Source of the DNA: Sporomusa ovata DSM 2662
GTDB lineage: Bacteria > Bacillota > Negativicutes > Sporomusales > Sporomusaceae
Reading direction: 5' to 3'
Length of the DNA: 64,000 nucleotides
NCBI RefSeq assembly: GCF_000445445.1
Contig: NZ_ASXP01000002.1
Location: 873,501 to 937,500 of the forward strand
Notes under the pieces: generated by a model
What the model was told of the DNA's origin: nothing
Databases searched by the model: none
The model's input: the letters and a program-made list of their open reading frames with translations, nothing else
Shown here: in pieces, positions 51,730 through 60,660 of the stretch
How positions within the stretch are numbered: the stretch's first letter is position 1
Layout: each line of letters opens with the position of its first letter
Position numbers and translations under genes: made by a program

Positions 51730-53649
51730 TTGAACAAGTTTTTTCGAAATGTCAGTTTTTACTTGTTGATTATCATTATAGCCATATCGATAATCGACTA
51801 TTATTCATCACGGACGACACCCAAGCAAGAAGTTAGTTACACTCAATTCCTGAAACAGGTTGAAGAGCAAAAGGTTGAGCGGGTAACGATTGTTGACAAT
51901 ACTATTCGCGGTAAGCTGCAGGATGGGCAGGAGTTTTCGACTATTACTCCAAACGATCCGACGCTAATCAACCAGCTTAGGGAAAAAGGTGTTGATATTA
52001 AGGCGGAACAGCCGCCACAGCCACCGTGGTGGACAACAATTTTTTCTTCGATTTTACCAATTCTCTTGTTAATTGGTGTGTGGTTTTTTATCATGCAGCA
52101 GACGCAAGGTGGCGGTAACCGGGTTATGTCTTTTGGTAAATCCCGGGCTAAACTGCATGGTGAGGATAAGACTAAGGTCACATTTAGTGATGTGGCTGGA
52201 GCTGATGAAGCCAAGCAGGATCTGGAAGAGGTCGTTGAATTCTTAAAGCATCCCAAAAAATTCAACGACTTAGGGGCGCGTATCCCTAAAGGTGTACTCT
52301 TATTTGGGCCGCCAGGCACAGGTAAAACGTTACTAGCCCGTGCAGTAGCCGGTGAAGCGGGTGTACCCTTCTTTAGTATTAGTGGCTCCGACTTTGTGGA
52401 GATGTTTGTTGGTGTAGGTGCGTCCAGGGTGCGTGACTTGTTTGAACAAGCTAAGAAAAGTGCTCCCTGTATTGTGTTTATTGACGAAATTGATGCCGTC
52501 GGCCGCCAGCGGGGCGCAGGCCTAGGCGGTGGTCATGACGAGCGGGAACAGACTCTAAACCAACTGCTTGTTGAGATGGATGGTTTTGGGGTTAATGAAG
52601 GCATAATTATTATTGCCGCCACCAACCGCCCTGATATTCTTGACCCGGCACTCTTGCGTCCTGGCCGGTTTGACCGCCAGATTGTGGTTGATCGTCCTGA
52701 TGTCAAAGGTCGTCAGGAAATACTTAAGGTGCATACCAAAGGTAAGCCTGTCGGCGAGAATGTTGATCTGGACGTTTTGGCGCGGCGCACCCCTGGTTTT
52801 ACTGGCGCAGACTTAAGTAATCTGGTTAACGAAGCCGCGTTACTAGCGGCAAGACGTAGTAAACGGCGTATTGAAATGCCGGAAATGGAAGAAGCCGTTG
52901 AACGGGTCGTAGCAGGACCTGAACGCAAATCTAAAGTCATCAGTGATAAAGAAAAAAGGCTGACTGCTTATCATGAAGCAGGTCATGCTCTTGTTGGTAT
53001 GATGCTTACTCATACTGATCCTGTGCATAAAGTTTCTATTATTCCTCGCGGACGGGCAGGCGGTTATACGCTGATGCTGCCGAAGGAAGACCGTTACTAT
53101 GCTACCAAGACTGAACTTTTAGAGCAACTTAATACACTCCTTGGTGGGCGGGTTGCAGAGGCTGTTGTATTGGGTGAAATTAGCACCGGTGCGCAAAATG
53201 ATTTAGAACGTGCTACTGATTTGACGCGCAAGATGATTACTGAGTACGGTATGAGTGAAGTTTTAGGGCCGATTACCTTTGGCCGTCGCCAGGAACAACA
53301 AGTTTTCCTGGGACGGGATATTTCCCGTGATCGCAATTATAGCGAAGAAGTAGCTTCTTCAATTGATAAGGAAGTTAGGCGGTTGATTGATGCGGCCTAT
53401 GCTAAAACCGAAGAGATGCTTAAAGATAATATTGATAAGCTGCATCTAGTTGCTGAGGCTCTTTTAGAACGCGAAACCCTCGAAGGCGAGGAATTAGCAC
53501 AACTGTTAGACCAAGGAAAAATAACTAAAAAGCAAAATGATAGTGATGATAATTCGCCGCCTGCTGCTATACCACCAGTTACGGCACAAACTGATCCAGA
53601 TACCGAAACTGGGCCCAAAATTGTCTATAGTTTTGGTTTGGCTGAATAA
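51730..53649 (+). CDS. ftsH: ATP-dependent zinc metalloprotease FtsH
   Basis: 639-residue membrane AAA protease that degrades unassembled membrane proteins and some regulators. Two membrane segments (about 6-25 and 105-125), Walker A GPPGTGKT (about 192-199), the SRH region with two arginines, and the HEAGH zinc site (about 414-418). The TTG at 51730 is chosen because GAGGAGGG then lies 8 bases upstream and the protein starts MNKFFRN; the longer frame from 51703 contains that site. It has its own promoter and is followed by a terminator. Confidence 0.96.
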   Translation: MNKFFRNVSFYLLIIIIAISIIDYYSSRTTPKQEVSYTQFLKQVEEQKVERVTIVDNTIRGKLQDGQEFSTITPNDPTLINQLREKGVDIKAEQPPQPPWWTTIFSSILPILLLIGVWFFIMQQTQGGGNRVMSFGKSRAKLHGEDKTKVTFSDVAGADEAKQDLEEVVEFLKHPKKFNDLGARIPKGVLLFGPPGTGKTLLARAVAGEAGVPFFSISGSDFVEMFVGVGASRVRDLFEQAKKSAPCIVFIDEIDAVGRQRGAGLGGGHDEREQTLNQLLVEMDGFGVNEGIIIIAATNRPDILDPALLRPGRFDRQIVVDRPDVKGRQEILKVHTKGKPVGENVDLDVLARRTPGFTGADLSNLVNEAALLAARRSKRRIEMPEMEEAVERVVAGPERKSKVISDKEKRLTAYHEAGHALVGMMLTHTDPVHKVSIIPRGRAGGYTLMLPKEDRYYATKTELLEQLNTLLGGRVAEAVVLGEISTGAQNDLERATDLTRKMITEYGMSEVLGPITFGRRQEQQVFLGRDISRDRNYSEEVASSIDKEVRRLIDAAYAKTEEMLKDNIDKLHLVAEALLERETLEGEELAQLLDQGKITKKQNDSDDNSPPAAIPPVTAQTDPDTETGPKIVYSFGLAE

Positions 53650-53663
53650 CACTATTGATGTTA

Positions 53664-53694
53664 AATAACAGCAGGGGATATCCCTGCTGTTATT
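53664..53694 (+). terminator. Terminator after ftsH
   Basis: A 13-bp perfect stem (53664-53676 with 53682-53694, loop GATAT) starting 15 bases after the ftsH stop. Confidence 0.8.
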
Positions 53695-53722
53695 GTTATT
53701 AAAATTAGACTGGAGGGTTAAT

Positions 53723-54817
53723 TTGAAGAGGCTGCTTTTATTAATTTCTATTGCTATGTTATTGTTTTCCGGCATTTTACAGGCTGCGCCAGCTGTTTCG
53801 CCTGTGGAGTATGAAAAGGGTGTTGTGATATTTGTTGGACCATTTGATCAGTCTATGCAAAAACAGTATCAGATGGGTAAGGGCGAACTGGTCAGTATTC
53901 AGTTGACTAGTGGTCCAGAGGCTGGCAATGTTGTGGATACCTTTAACTTTATATCAGAGCGTTCCCCGTTTGAAATCAGAGTCAAAGCCGGCGATAAAGT
54001 TATTGTCGCAGTCACCCACGATTTTGGTAAAACTAATTATCATGTCAGCGATTTTGACCGCTTTGATTATGTATATTTATTGGCTGGGTTATTTGTGTTG
54101 GTACTGGTGGTATTTGGCCGTTTTATCGGGGCCAAGTCAGTGTTGGTCATTGCATTTTCTATGCTGTTGATTTTTAAGTTTTTTATTGGCCAAGTGATGA
54201 ATAACCAATACAGTCTGACGCTGCTAACACTGGTAGTAGCGGCTATTATTGCAGTGATTACACAGCTTGTGGTAAGCGGCTTTTCCAAAAAGACACTGGC
54301 TGCTGTATTGGGTACTATCGGTGGGGTGGCAGTAGCTGGCCTGTTATCAATGTTGTCCATTAAATTTATGCATCTAACAGGATTGGATTCGGAAGAGGCT
54401 ATGTTGCTAAAGGCAGCGGTACTGTCGCAGATTGATTTTCAAGGAGTGCTCTTTGCTGGCATGGTTTTTGGTGCCCTGGGGGCTGTTATGGATGTCACCA
54501 TCTCTATTGCTTCGGCGGTGTATGAAGTAAAATATGTCCAACCGGCCATCCGTTTTAAAGAACTGGTCCAGGCGGGCATGAATGTCGGACGGGATATCAT
54601 GGGTACTATGTCTAATACCTTAATTCTAGCCTATGCAGGCAGTTCATTGCCGCTTATGCTGCTAATCGCTTCGCAACAGAATGTGCCTATGCTAAAAATA
54701 TTAAACTTAAACATGATTGTCACCGAGTTTGCCCGGGCACTAACGGGCAGTATCGGTCTTATTTGCGCGATACCATTAACCGCAATAATCACAGCGCTGC
54801 TGTTGAATAGAAAGTAA
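53723..54817 (+). CDS. YibE/F family membrane protein
   Basis: 364 residues: a signal peptide or anchor (about 3-22), an extracytoplasmic beta domain (about 25-110), then about seven membrane segments with the YibE/F core (FAGMVFGALGAVMDVTISIASAVYE, about 248-272). These proteins were described in Lactococcus as possible exporters; the function is not settled. The TTG at 53723 is supported by GGAGGG. It follows the ftsH terminator and precedes the UROD/MetE-like gene by 18 bases. Confidence 0.83.
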   Translation: MKRLLLLISIAMLLFSGILQAAPAVSPVEYEKGVVIFVGPFDQSMQKQYQMGKGELVSIQLTSGPEAGNVVDTFNFISERSPFEIRVKAGDKVIVAVTHDFGKTNYHVSDFDRFDYVYLLAGLFVLVLVVFGRFIGAKSVLVIAFSMLLIFKFFIGQVMNNQYSLTLLTLVVAAIIAVITQLVVSGFSKKTLAAVLGTIGGVAVAGLLSMLSIKFMHLTGLDSEEAMLLKAAVLSQIDFQGVLFAGMVFGALGAVMDVTISIASAVYEVKYVQPAIRFKELVQAGMNVGRDIMGTMSNTLILAYAGSSLPLMLLIASQQNVPMLKILNLNMIVTEFARALTGSIGLICAIPLTAIITALLLNRK

Positions 54818-54835
54818 AGAACAGGGGGAGAATTT

Positions 54836-55906
54836 ATGGATTGGATAAAACCATGCCGGGCTACGGGGCTTGGCAGTTTGCCATATCAGGATGAATTGGC
54901 AGCAATCAAGCTAATTGCCGCGGCGATGCCGCATTGGCCGCACTGGCCACAGCTGCCGGCCAAGATTCCGGAACAGGGATTTCTTGTGCAATATGTACAG
55001 CCGCTCATTAAACTAGGGGTATTAACAGTTCAACCAGTAAAAGACCCTGTATTTTGCCGCCAGGAAGCTGATTGGGATATGAAAGCAGCGAACTTTTATG
55101 AAAAATATTTGGAATTTATCGAGAAACAGTCTGCTGCGACACAGACGTTTGCGCTAACAGGGGAAGCCTTTGCTGGTATGGAGTATTTTTTGAGTAACTT
55201 CGCTAGTTATTTTCCGCAAGCAGAAGGTGTGAAGGGACATGTTAGTGGACCTCTGACAGTGGGACTACAGATTAAAGATGAGCGGGGACGAGCTTGTTTT
55301 TATGATGAAACATTGCGAGATATCTTGATAAAGTGCTTGGCTGTTGAGGCCATCTTTGAGGCCAGACGTCTCAAAACCCTTGGGTTACCAGTAATGATTT
55401 TTATTGATGATCCGTCTTTATTCCTCATAGGGTCATCTAGCTATATTACGTTGACCAGGGAAGTAGCTTCGGCTGCACTGGCCACTATTATAGAGGCTTT
55501 GCATGCCGAAGATGTCAAAGTAGGGGTGCATGCCTGTGCCGGTATTGATTGGTCGATTTTGTTTGACTTACCAGTTGATGTAATAAGCTTTGATGCCTAT
55601 CATTATTTTACTGGTATGGCGCTACAGGCAGAGAGGTTGGCAGGGTATTTGAGCCGGGGTGGGAAGCTGGCTTGGGGACTTGTACCAACTTCTGATGAAG
55701 CGTGGCAGGAAACACCAGATTCCATCCTGGCGCGGTTTGAGCAGCAATGCACAGAACTGGCTAACCGAGGCATTGACAGCATTGTTTTGCGCCAAAATAT
55801 AATTTGGACGCCTAGTTGTGGAACAGGGGCGCTGCCGGTGCCGTTAGCGGAATATATCTATAATTTGATTAAGGAAATTGGAACAATAAACATTTTGGGG
55901 GATTAA
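54836..55906 (+). CDS. UROD/MetE-like TIM-barrel protein with a putative zinc site
   Basis: 356 residues of the uroporphyrinogen decarboxylase / cobalamin-independent methionine synthase superfamily, opening with ATGLGSLPYQD (about 9-19). His232 and Cys234 (VHACAG) plus Cys328 (TPSCGTG) recall the HxC...C zinc ligands of MetE-type methyltransferases. A thiol-directed methyl transfer is therefore possible, but the substrate is unknown and the N-terminal half of MetE is absent. GGGGGAG precedes the ATG. birA starts three bases after its stop. Confidence 0.68.
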   Translation: MDWIKPCRATGLGSLPYQDELAAIKLIAAAMPHWPHWPQLPAKIPEQGFLVQYVQPLIKLGVLTVQPVKDPVFCRQEADWDMKAANFYEKYLEFIEKQSAATQTFALTGEAFAGMEYFLSNFASYFPQAEGVKGHVSGPLTVGLQIKDERGRACFYDETLRDILIKCLAVEAIFEARRLKTLGLPVMIFIDDPSLFLIGSSSYITLTREVASAALATIIEALHAEDVKVGVHACAGIDWSILFDLPVDVISFDAYHYFTGMALQAERLAGYLSRGGKLAWGLVPTSDEAWQETPDSILARFEQQCTELANRGIDSIVLRQNIIWTPSCGTGALPVPLAEYIYNLIKEIGTINILGD

Positions 55907-55909
55907 GCA

Positions 55910-56884
55910 TTGCGGACAGCTATACTTGAATTACTCAAGCATAATGCAGGCCAATATATCTCTGGAGAGGAAATTTCGCGCAACCTAAACGTCTCACGAA
56001 CGGCAGTGTGGAAGCATATTCGGGCATTGAAACAGTCTGGTTATGACATTGAAGCCCATTCACGGCTTGGATATGCATTGCGGCAAAATACCGACAGGCT
56101 ACTACCTGCTGAGATTAGAGCACAGCTAACCAGCGCAGTGCTAGGGCAGGAAATTCACTATTTCTGTGAAGTGGATTCAACCAACAATGAAGCTAAAAAA
56201 TTAGCCGCAAACGGTTGCCCGGAAGGGACCATCGTTGTGGCTGAAACCCAGGTTACCGGTCGCGGACGTCTTGCCAGGAGCTGGTTTTCACCTTTTGGCA
56301 AGGGAATTTGGCTCTCTGTCGTGCTACGGCCGCCGTTTGGGCCTATGGATGCTGCGAAATGTACGCTGATGGCAGCTGTCGGTGTAAATCGCGCTATCAA
56401 CGCGGTGACAGGTGTAGGCTGTGGCATTAAGTGGCCTAATGATATCTTGTGGAATAATCGCAAGGTTGTGGGGATTCTAACTGAAATGAGTGCCGAATTG
56501 GATGTTATCAATTATGTAGTTATCGGTATGGGGATTAACGTTTCTATTGAGCATTTCCCGAGTGAACTTGCTCCGATAGCTGCCTCACTGTCGGTTGCAA
56601 CCGGCCGCTCAATTTCGCGGGTGAAGTTATTGGCAGCTATCCTGGATGAATTAGAAAATGTGTATGTACTTGTCAAGAAGTCTGGTTTTGCGCCAGTGCT
56701 TGCGGCTTGGCGCAAAGAATCAATTACACTGGGGCGGCAGGTGGATGTCCGGGGATTTGACCGCAGCTTCAGTGGTGTGGCCATAGATATTGATGCCGAT
56801 GGTGCGCTTTTAGTAAAGACACCACAGGGTGTTGAACGGGTATTAGCTGGTGACGTGTCTATCAGTCCTGTTGTATCCAAATAA
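55910..56884 (+). CDS. birA: Bifunctional biotin ligase / biotin operon repressor
   Basis: 324 residues. The N-terminal winged helix (about 1-60, ISRNLNVSRTAVWKHIRAL) binds DNA. The ligase domain carries GRGRLARSW (about 122-130) and IKWPNDI (about 174-180), and a C-terminal SH3-like part follows. It joins biotin to carboxylase carrier proteins and uses biotinyl-AMP as corepressor. TTG start, behind GGGGGATTAAGCA. No biotin synthesis gene lies in the window, so its operator targets are elsewhere. Confidence 0.93.
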   Translation: MRTAILELLKHNAGQYISGEEISRNLNVSRTAVWKHIRALKQSGYDIEAHSRLGYALRQNTDRLLPAEIRAQLTSAVLGQEIHYFCEVDSTNNEAKKLAANGCPEGTIVVAETQVTGRGRLARSWFSPFGKGIWLSVVLRPPFGPMDAAKCTLMAAVGVNRAINAVTGVGCGIKWPNDILWNNRKVVGILTEMSAELDVINYVVIGMGINVSIEHFPSELAPIAASLSVATGRSISRVKLLAAILDELENVYVLVKKSGFAPVLAAWRKESITLGRQVDVRGFDRSFSGVAIDIDADGALLVKTPQGVERVLAGDVSISPVVSK

Positions 56885-57012
56885 CAGTAAAGGATAATAC
56901 TAGGCAGGTATATTTACAATTCCCTTGCTTTTAGGTACAATTATAGCGATTAAAGAGCAAGGCTGTTTTGCATTAGTTGCAGTCAGGTAGTTCATACAGG
57001 GGGATTTTTCTA

Positions 57013-57777
57013 ATGTTGTTAGTATTTGATGTTGGCAATACCAATATCGTTTTAGGAGTTTACGAACATGATGAACTTCGTTATCATTGGCGGGTTTCTA
57101 CAGATAAGCAAAAAACCGGGGATGAATATGGTGTCCTGATTTACAATCTGTTTACTTATCGCGGCCTAAAGATGGAGGATGTGGAAGCTATCGTGATTTC
57201 TTCCGTTGTGCCACCACTTGTTGTGCCCTTAACTAGAATGTGTCAGCGATATTTTAATGTTGAACCGCTTGTCGTAGGGCCAGGGATCAAGACTGGTATT
57301 TGTATAAAATATGAAAATCCGCGTGAAGTGGGTGCAGACCGGATTGTTAATGCCATTGCCGCTTATGATAAATATGGCGGACCGCTAATTATTGTTGATT
57401 TTGGTACTGCTACAACGTTTTGTGCTTTAGCCGAAAATGGTGACTATTTGGGCGGGGCCATTGCGCCTGGTATCTGGATTTCCACCGAGGCTTTGTTCCA
57501 ACGGGCGGCCAAGTTGCCTCGTATCGAGCTTATTAAGCCTAAGACTGTTATTTGTCGTAACACGATAAACAGTATGCAGTCAGGCATTATTTACGGATTT
57601 GTGGGACAAGTAGATGAGATTGTTCGCCGGATGCGTGCCGAACTGTCCCAGGAGGCTACTGTTGTGGCTACAGGTGGCTTGGCTAATCTGATTGCCCAGG
57701 AGTCACACACGATTGATAAAGTAGATACCTTTTTGACATTGGATGGTCTTAGGCTTATTTACGAACGTAATCGCTAG
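57013..57777 (+). CDS. coaX: Type III pantothenate kinase
   Basis: 254 residues, ASKHA fold. The DVGNTNIVLG phosphate loop (about 6-15), the GADRIVNA motif (about 103-110) and DFGTATTF (about 127-134) define CoaX. It phosphorylates pantothenate in the first step of coenzyme A synthesis and is not feedback-inhibited by CoA. The ATG at 57013 follows GGGGG. The Bacillus order ftsH-coaX-(...)-dusB-lysS is broadly kept. Confidence 0.94.
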   Translation: MLLVFDVGNTNIVLGVYEHDELRYHWRVSTDKQKTGDEYGVLIYNLFTYRGLKMEDVEAIVISSVVPPLVVPLTRMCQRYFNVEPLVVGPGIKTGICIKYENPREVGADRIVNAIAAYDKYGGPLIIVDFGTATTFCALAENGDYLGGAIAPGIWISTEALFQRAAKLPRIELIKPKTVICRNTINSMQSGIIYGFVGQVDEIVRRMRAELSQEATVVATGGLANLIAQESHTIDKVDTFLTLDGLRLIYERNR

Positions 57778-57803
57778 AATTTTTATAGGGGTAGTTCGCT
57801 GAG

Positions 57804-57831
57804 GCGGTCAAAATGTGGCCGCTTTTCTTTT
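57804..57831 (+). terminator. Terminator after coaX
   Basis: A 7-bp stem GCGGTCA / TGGCCGC (57804-57810 with 57816-57822, one G-T pair) followed by TTTTCTTTT. Confidence 0.75.
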
Positions 57832-57850
57832 ACTTGCCGAGGAGGGACCT

Positions 57851-58827
57851 ATGCATATCGGTAAAATTTCACTGGCAAATCCGGTTATTTTGGCCCCGAT
57901 GGCCGGGGTTACTGATTTGCCCTTTCGCTTGCTGGCTAAAGAGATGGGCTGTGGTTTAGTGTACTCTGAGATGGTAAGCGACAAAGGACTAATTTATGAT
58001 AATGTCCATACAAAAAAATGTTGGCGATCGAAGAGCGAGAACGGCCGGTAGCTTTGCAGATATTTGGTTCAGAGCCTGAGAGTATGGGGCGGGCGGCCAA
58101 AATTGTTGCTGCCGCCGGGGCCGATATTATTGACATTAACATGGGCTGTCCGACACTTAAAATTGTAAAAAATGGTGAGGGCTCAGCGTTGATGCGAAAA
58201 CCTGAGCTTGCAAACCAGATTATTGCTGCTGTAGTGACTGCGGCAGGTAATGTCCCGGTTACTGTAAAGTTTCGCAAGGGCTGGGACGAAAAATCAGTGA
58301 ATGCCGTAGAGCTTGCCAGGCTGGCAGAGCAAGCCGGAGCGGCAGCTGTCAGTATTCACGGGCGTACCCGGGAACAATTTTATTCTGGCTCTGCAGATTG
58401 GAATATTATCAGGGAAGTAAAAGCAGCTGTTCACATTCCTGTCATTGGTAATGGCGATATCCGTACACCGCAAGATGCCAAGCGTATGTTGACTGAAACT
58501 GGCTGTGATGGCATAATGATAGGGCGGGGAGCCCAGGGGAATCCCTGGATATTCCGTCAGGTTGCCGAGTATCTGGCAACAGGCGAAATTTTGCCAGCAC
58601 CTGAACTCAATGAACGAATCGACATGCTGCTTAGACATCTCGACATGCTTGTTAAGCACAAGGGTGAATACATTGGCATTCGCGAAATGCGCAGTCATGC
58701 CGCCTGGTACACCAAAGGCCTGCCCAAATCAGCCGAACTAAGGCTGAGGTTTAACCAGGCAATAAGCAGAGAAGATTTTATTCGCATAATGGAAAGCTTT
58801 CGTATAGAATTAACCAACAAACTTTAA
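57851..58827 (+). pseudogene. dusB: tRNA-dihydrouridine synthase DusB, interrupted by a single-base frameshift
   Basis: The two halves of one DusB protein lie in two frames. The N-terminal part (ATG 57851, APMAGVTDLPFRLLAKEMGC) runs to a stop at 58051; the rest (from ATG 58018, LAIEERERPVALQIFG, NMGCPTLKIVKNGEGSALM, with the catalytic Cys) runs to 58827. The change of frame falls in seven As at 58012-58018. Eight As, or a -1 slip, would restore the expected Thr-Lys-Lys-Met-Leu. A real mutation, a homopolymer sequencing error, polymerase slippage or a programmed shift are all open. FMN-dependent reduction of tRNA uridines would need the fused product. Confidence 0.85.
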
Positions 58828-58857
58828 AATTTAGTGCAAAGACCGGAAACTGCTTAG

Positions 58858-58990
58858 AAATGTCCAGATGCTAGGCGCGCCGAGCATGCGAACGGAGTCG
58901 TACTGGAAGTACGTCGCAGAGAGCACGCGCAGAAGCAGCACCGTCGCCTATGAGACTGCGATACGTCTCTAGGATGGCAGTGGGCTTGTT
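58858..58990. repeat. Structured GC-rich element between dusB and the next gene
   Basis: A 130-bp stretch of unlike composition with several perfect short stems, for example CGTACTGGAAGTACG at 58905-58919 and GAGAC...GTCTC near 58951-58968. No open frame. It looks like an inserted repeat element, but there is only one copy here, so this cannot be confirmed from the window. Confidence 0.4.
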
Positions 58991-59042
58991 GTAACAGCCC
59001 GTGCAGATGGGCGTTTATAAGCAGTTTCCGCTGGGGGATAAG

Positions 59043-60005
59043 ATGCATATGCTCATAATGCCTGTCGCTAACGGCGTATTGCCAAGGCCGCAGGGTGGAA
59101 CGATTACCGGTATGTTTATTATCGAAAACGGCGGACAGTTACTGCTGGATGTGGGGGTGGGACGAGAAATCCTTATTTGTCCCTGGATTGTTGAAGAACA
59201 AGCTTTATACCCTATTGGTGTAATTGTCCGCATTATGAATATTTGGAGTCAGACGGCTGTAGACAATAATAATGTCGAAACTCCGGTACTTATGGCTAAA
59301 TTGGAAGGTAGAGGCCATGCCCGCTGGTATACTATGCGGACCGCGGGCAGCTATCTTTACTCAAATGATATCGAATATATCAACCTAAAAAAGATGCGTA
59401 AGCAGTACCCGGCTATCTCCGGCGCTGGTTGGGCGCCTCAGGGGGGATACACTGAGTTTCGCGATAAAAGTGATATACCTGTAACAATTTACGGCTCAGA
59501 TCTTGAGACAGGCGAGCAAGTCAGCATAACGGCTAATTTAGGTGGTTTGGTTGAGCTTGAACAGGCTCATACGATTGAACACTCGGTTATCAGGGCTTTG
59601 ACTACCTATGGGTTATGCACGGCACGAACGTTGGTGGAAGCTATGGGCCGGGAGACCGATGAGTTAAAAAAATCAGTGGAGTTTAGTATTAAACATACTA
59701 TGCCGGAAGCATTAGGTTTGACAGCCAGCGGGGCTTGTGGGAATCCGATGACTAATTTAGCCCAATTTTATTTGGCGCAAGAGTTTGTTAACAATATTGA
59801 GGCAGGTAAGTCACTGAATGAGTCTATTGACAAAGCTCGTCGTGCTACTATGTCTCAGCTTACTGATGATATTGGTATTACTATGAATCAAGGTATCCGT
59901 GTGCTGCAGGGACTCAAAAAGGGTATGGCCCATGATGATACCGTATTAAAGCTGGAAACTTATAAAAGAGTAATTAGCCGTTTTCCTTTTGAACCTTGGG
60001 AATAA
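59043..60005 (+). CDS. Conserved protein of unknown function
   Basis: 320 residues, soluble, no signal peptide. The N-terminal part is beta-rich (PQGGTITGMFIIENGGQLLL). The middle and C-terminal parts are helical, with AHTIEHSVIRALTTYG (about 184-199), a possible metal or active-site His cluster, and a GLTASGACGNPMTNLAQFYL stretch (about 230-249). I do not recognise the family. The ATG at 59043 follows GGGGG; a GTG at 59001 starts inside the structured element. It is separated from the next gene by a possible terminator and a promoter, so it is not clearly part of the cassette that follows. Confidence 0.5.
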   Translation: MHMLIMPVANGVLPRPQGGTITGMFIIENGGQLLLDVGVGREILICPWIVEEQALYPIGVIVRIMNIWSQTAVDNNNVETPVLMAKLEGRGHARWYTMRTAGSYLYSNDIEYINLKKMRKQYPAISGAGWAPQGGYTEFRDKSDIPVTIYGSDLETGEQVSITANLGGLVELEQAHTIEHSVIRALTTYGLCTARTLVEAMGRETDELKKSVEFSIKHTMPEALGLTASGACGNPMTNLAQFYLAQEFVNNIEAGKSLNESIDKARRATMSQLTDDIGITMNQGIRVLQGLKKGMAHDDTVLKLETYKRVISRFPFEPWE

Positions 60006-60019
60006 TGGCTTTTTTTTTT
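59976..60019 (+). terminator. Possible terminator after 59043-60005
   Basis: AGCC (59976) with GGCT (60007) and TTCC (59983) with GGAA (59999) form an interrupted stem, followed by ten Ts. The stem overlaps the end of the gene. Confidence 0.55.
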
Positions 60020-60044
60020 GCCCGGTTTCTATTTCGTGGTAAAC

Positions 60045-60099
60045 TTGTTATTTAGTAAAGATAATGCTAAAATATGCATGTACACAATAGTGTGCACAT
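60045..60099 (+). promoter_or_regulatory. Promoter plus 22-bp operator-like palindrome of the 60.1-62.7 kb cassette
   Basis: TTGTTA (60045-60050), 17 bases, TAAAAT (60068-60073) with an extended TGc. Five bases further, 60078-60099 is an imperfect 22-bp palindrome (ATGTaCACAaTAgTGTGcACAT) covering the expected transcription start. This is a classic position for a repressor site, and the first gene encodes an HTH protein. Confidence 0.6.
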
Positions 60100-60122
60100 A
60101 TACTAAGGGAGATGAACGCGCC

Positions 60123-60644
60123 GTGTTGCTTCGTATTGGCGACAAGATTGTTGATCGACAGAAAATTCATCATACTGTTGACCGGATTCTTGAATTGCGG
60201 CGAGATGGCTTATCACAGCAAGAAGTGGCAGGCCAAACTGGTGTTGATCGCACCTTTGTTTCGCGTCTCGAAGCTATTGGAGAGATTCGCAAAGGCGGCC
60301 GTGTAGCTCTAATAGGCTTTCCAATAAAAAATTGTCAAGAAATATATACTGTTGCCAGGCAAGAAGGTGTTGATTTTTGCCTTGTTTTATCTGAGCAGGA
60401 ACGCTTAGATTTTGTTCAAACCAAAAGCGGAATAGAATTATTTAACACTATTATGGAAATAATATCCAACGTCCATAAGTATGATATAGTAATTATTATT
60501 GGCTCAAATATGCGCATTAAGCTACTGGAAGCCTTACTGGACAAAACAGTAATTGGTGTACAAATTGGGGAATCGCCAATTTCTGAAGATAAATATGTCA
60601 ATCCGGAAGATATTTGTGCGCTTATCAGGCAGCTGAGGTTTTAG
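60123..60644 (+). CDS. HTH transcriptional regulator with Rossmann-like C-terminal domain
   Basis: 173 residues. A helix-turn-helix (about 28-50, GLSQQEVAGQTGVDRTFVSRL) is followed by a domain of alternating strands and helices (RVALIGFPIKNCQEIYTVA, VIIIGSNMRIKLLEALL) that might bind a nucleotide or other small ligand. I do not recognise the family. The GTG at 60123 follows AAGGGAGA; the frame upstream contains the promoter and palindrome. It is followed 17 bases later by the second cassette gene. It probably controls its own operon through 60078-60099. Confidence 0.7.
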   Translation: MLLRIGDKIVDRQKIHHTVDRILELRRDGLSQQEVAGQTGVDRTFVSRLEAIGEIRKGGRVALIGFPIKNCQEIYTVARQEGVDFCLVLSEQERLDFVQTKSGIELFNTIMEIISNVHKYDIVIIIGSNMRIKLLEALLDKTVIGVQIGESPISEDKYVNPEDICALIRQLRF

Positions 60645-60660
60645 CCAGGAGGATACAAGG

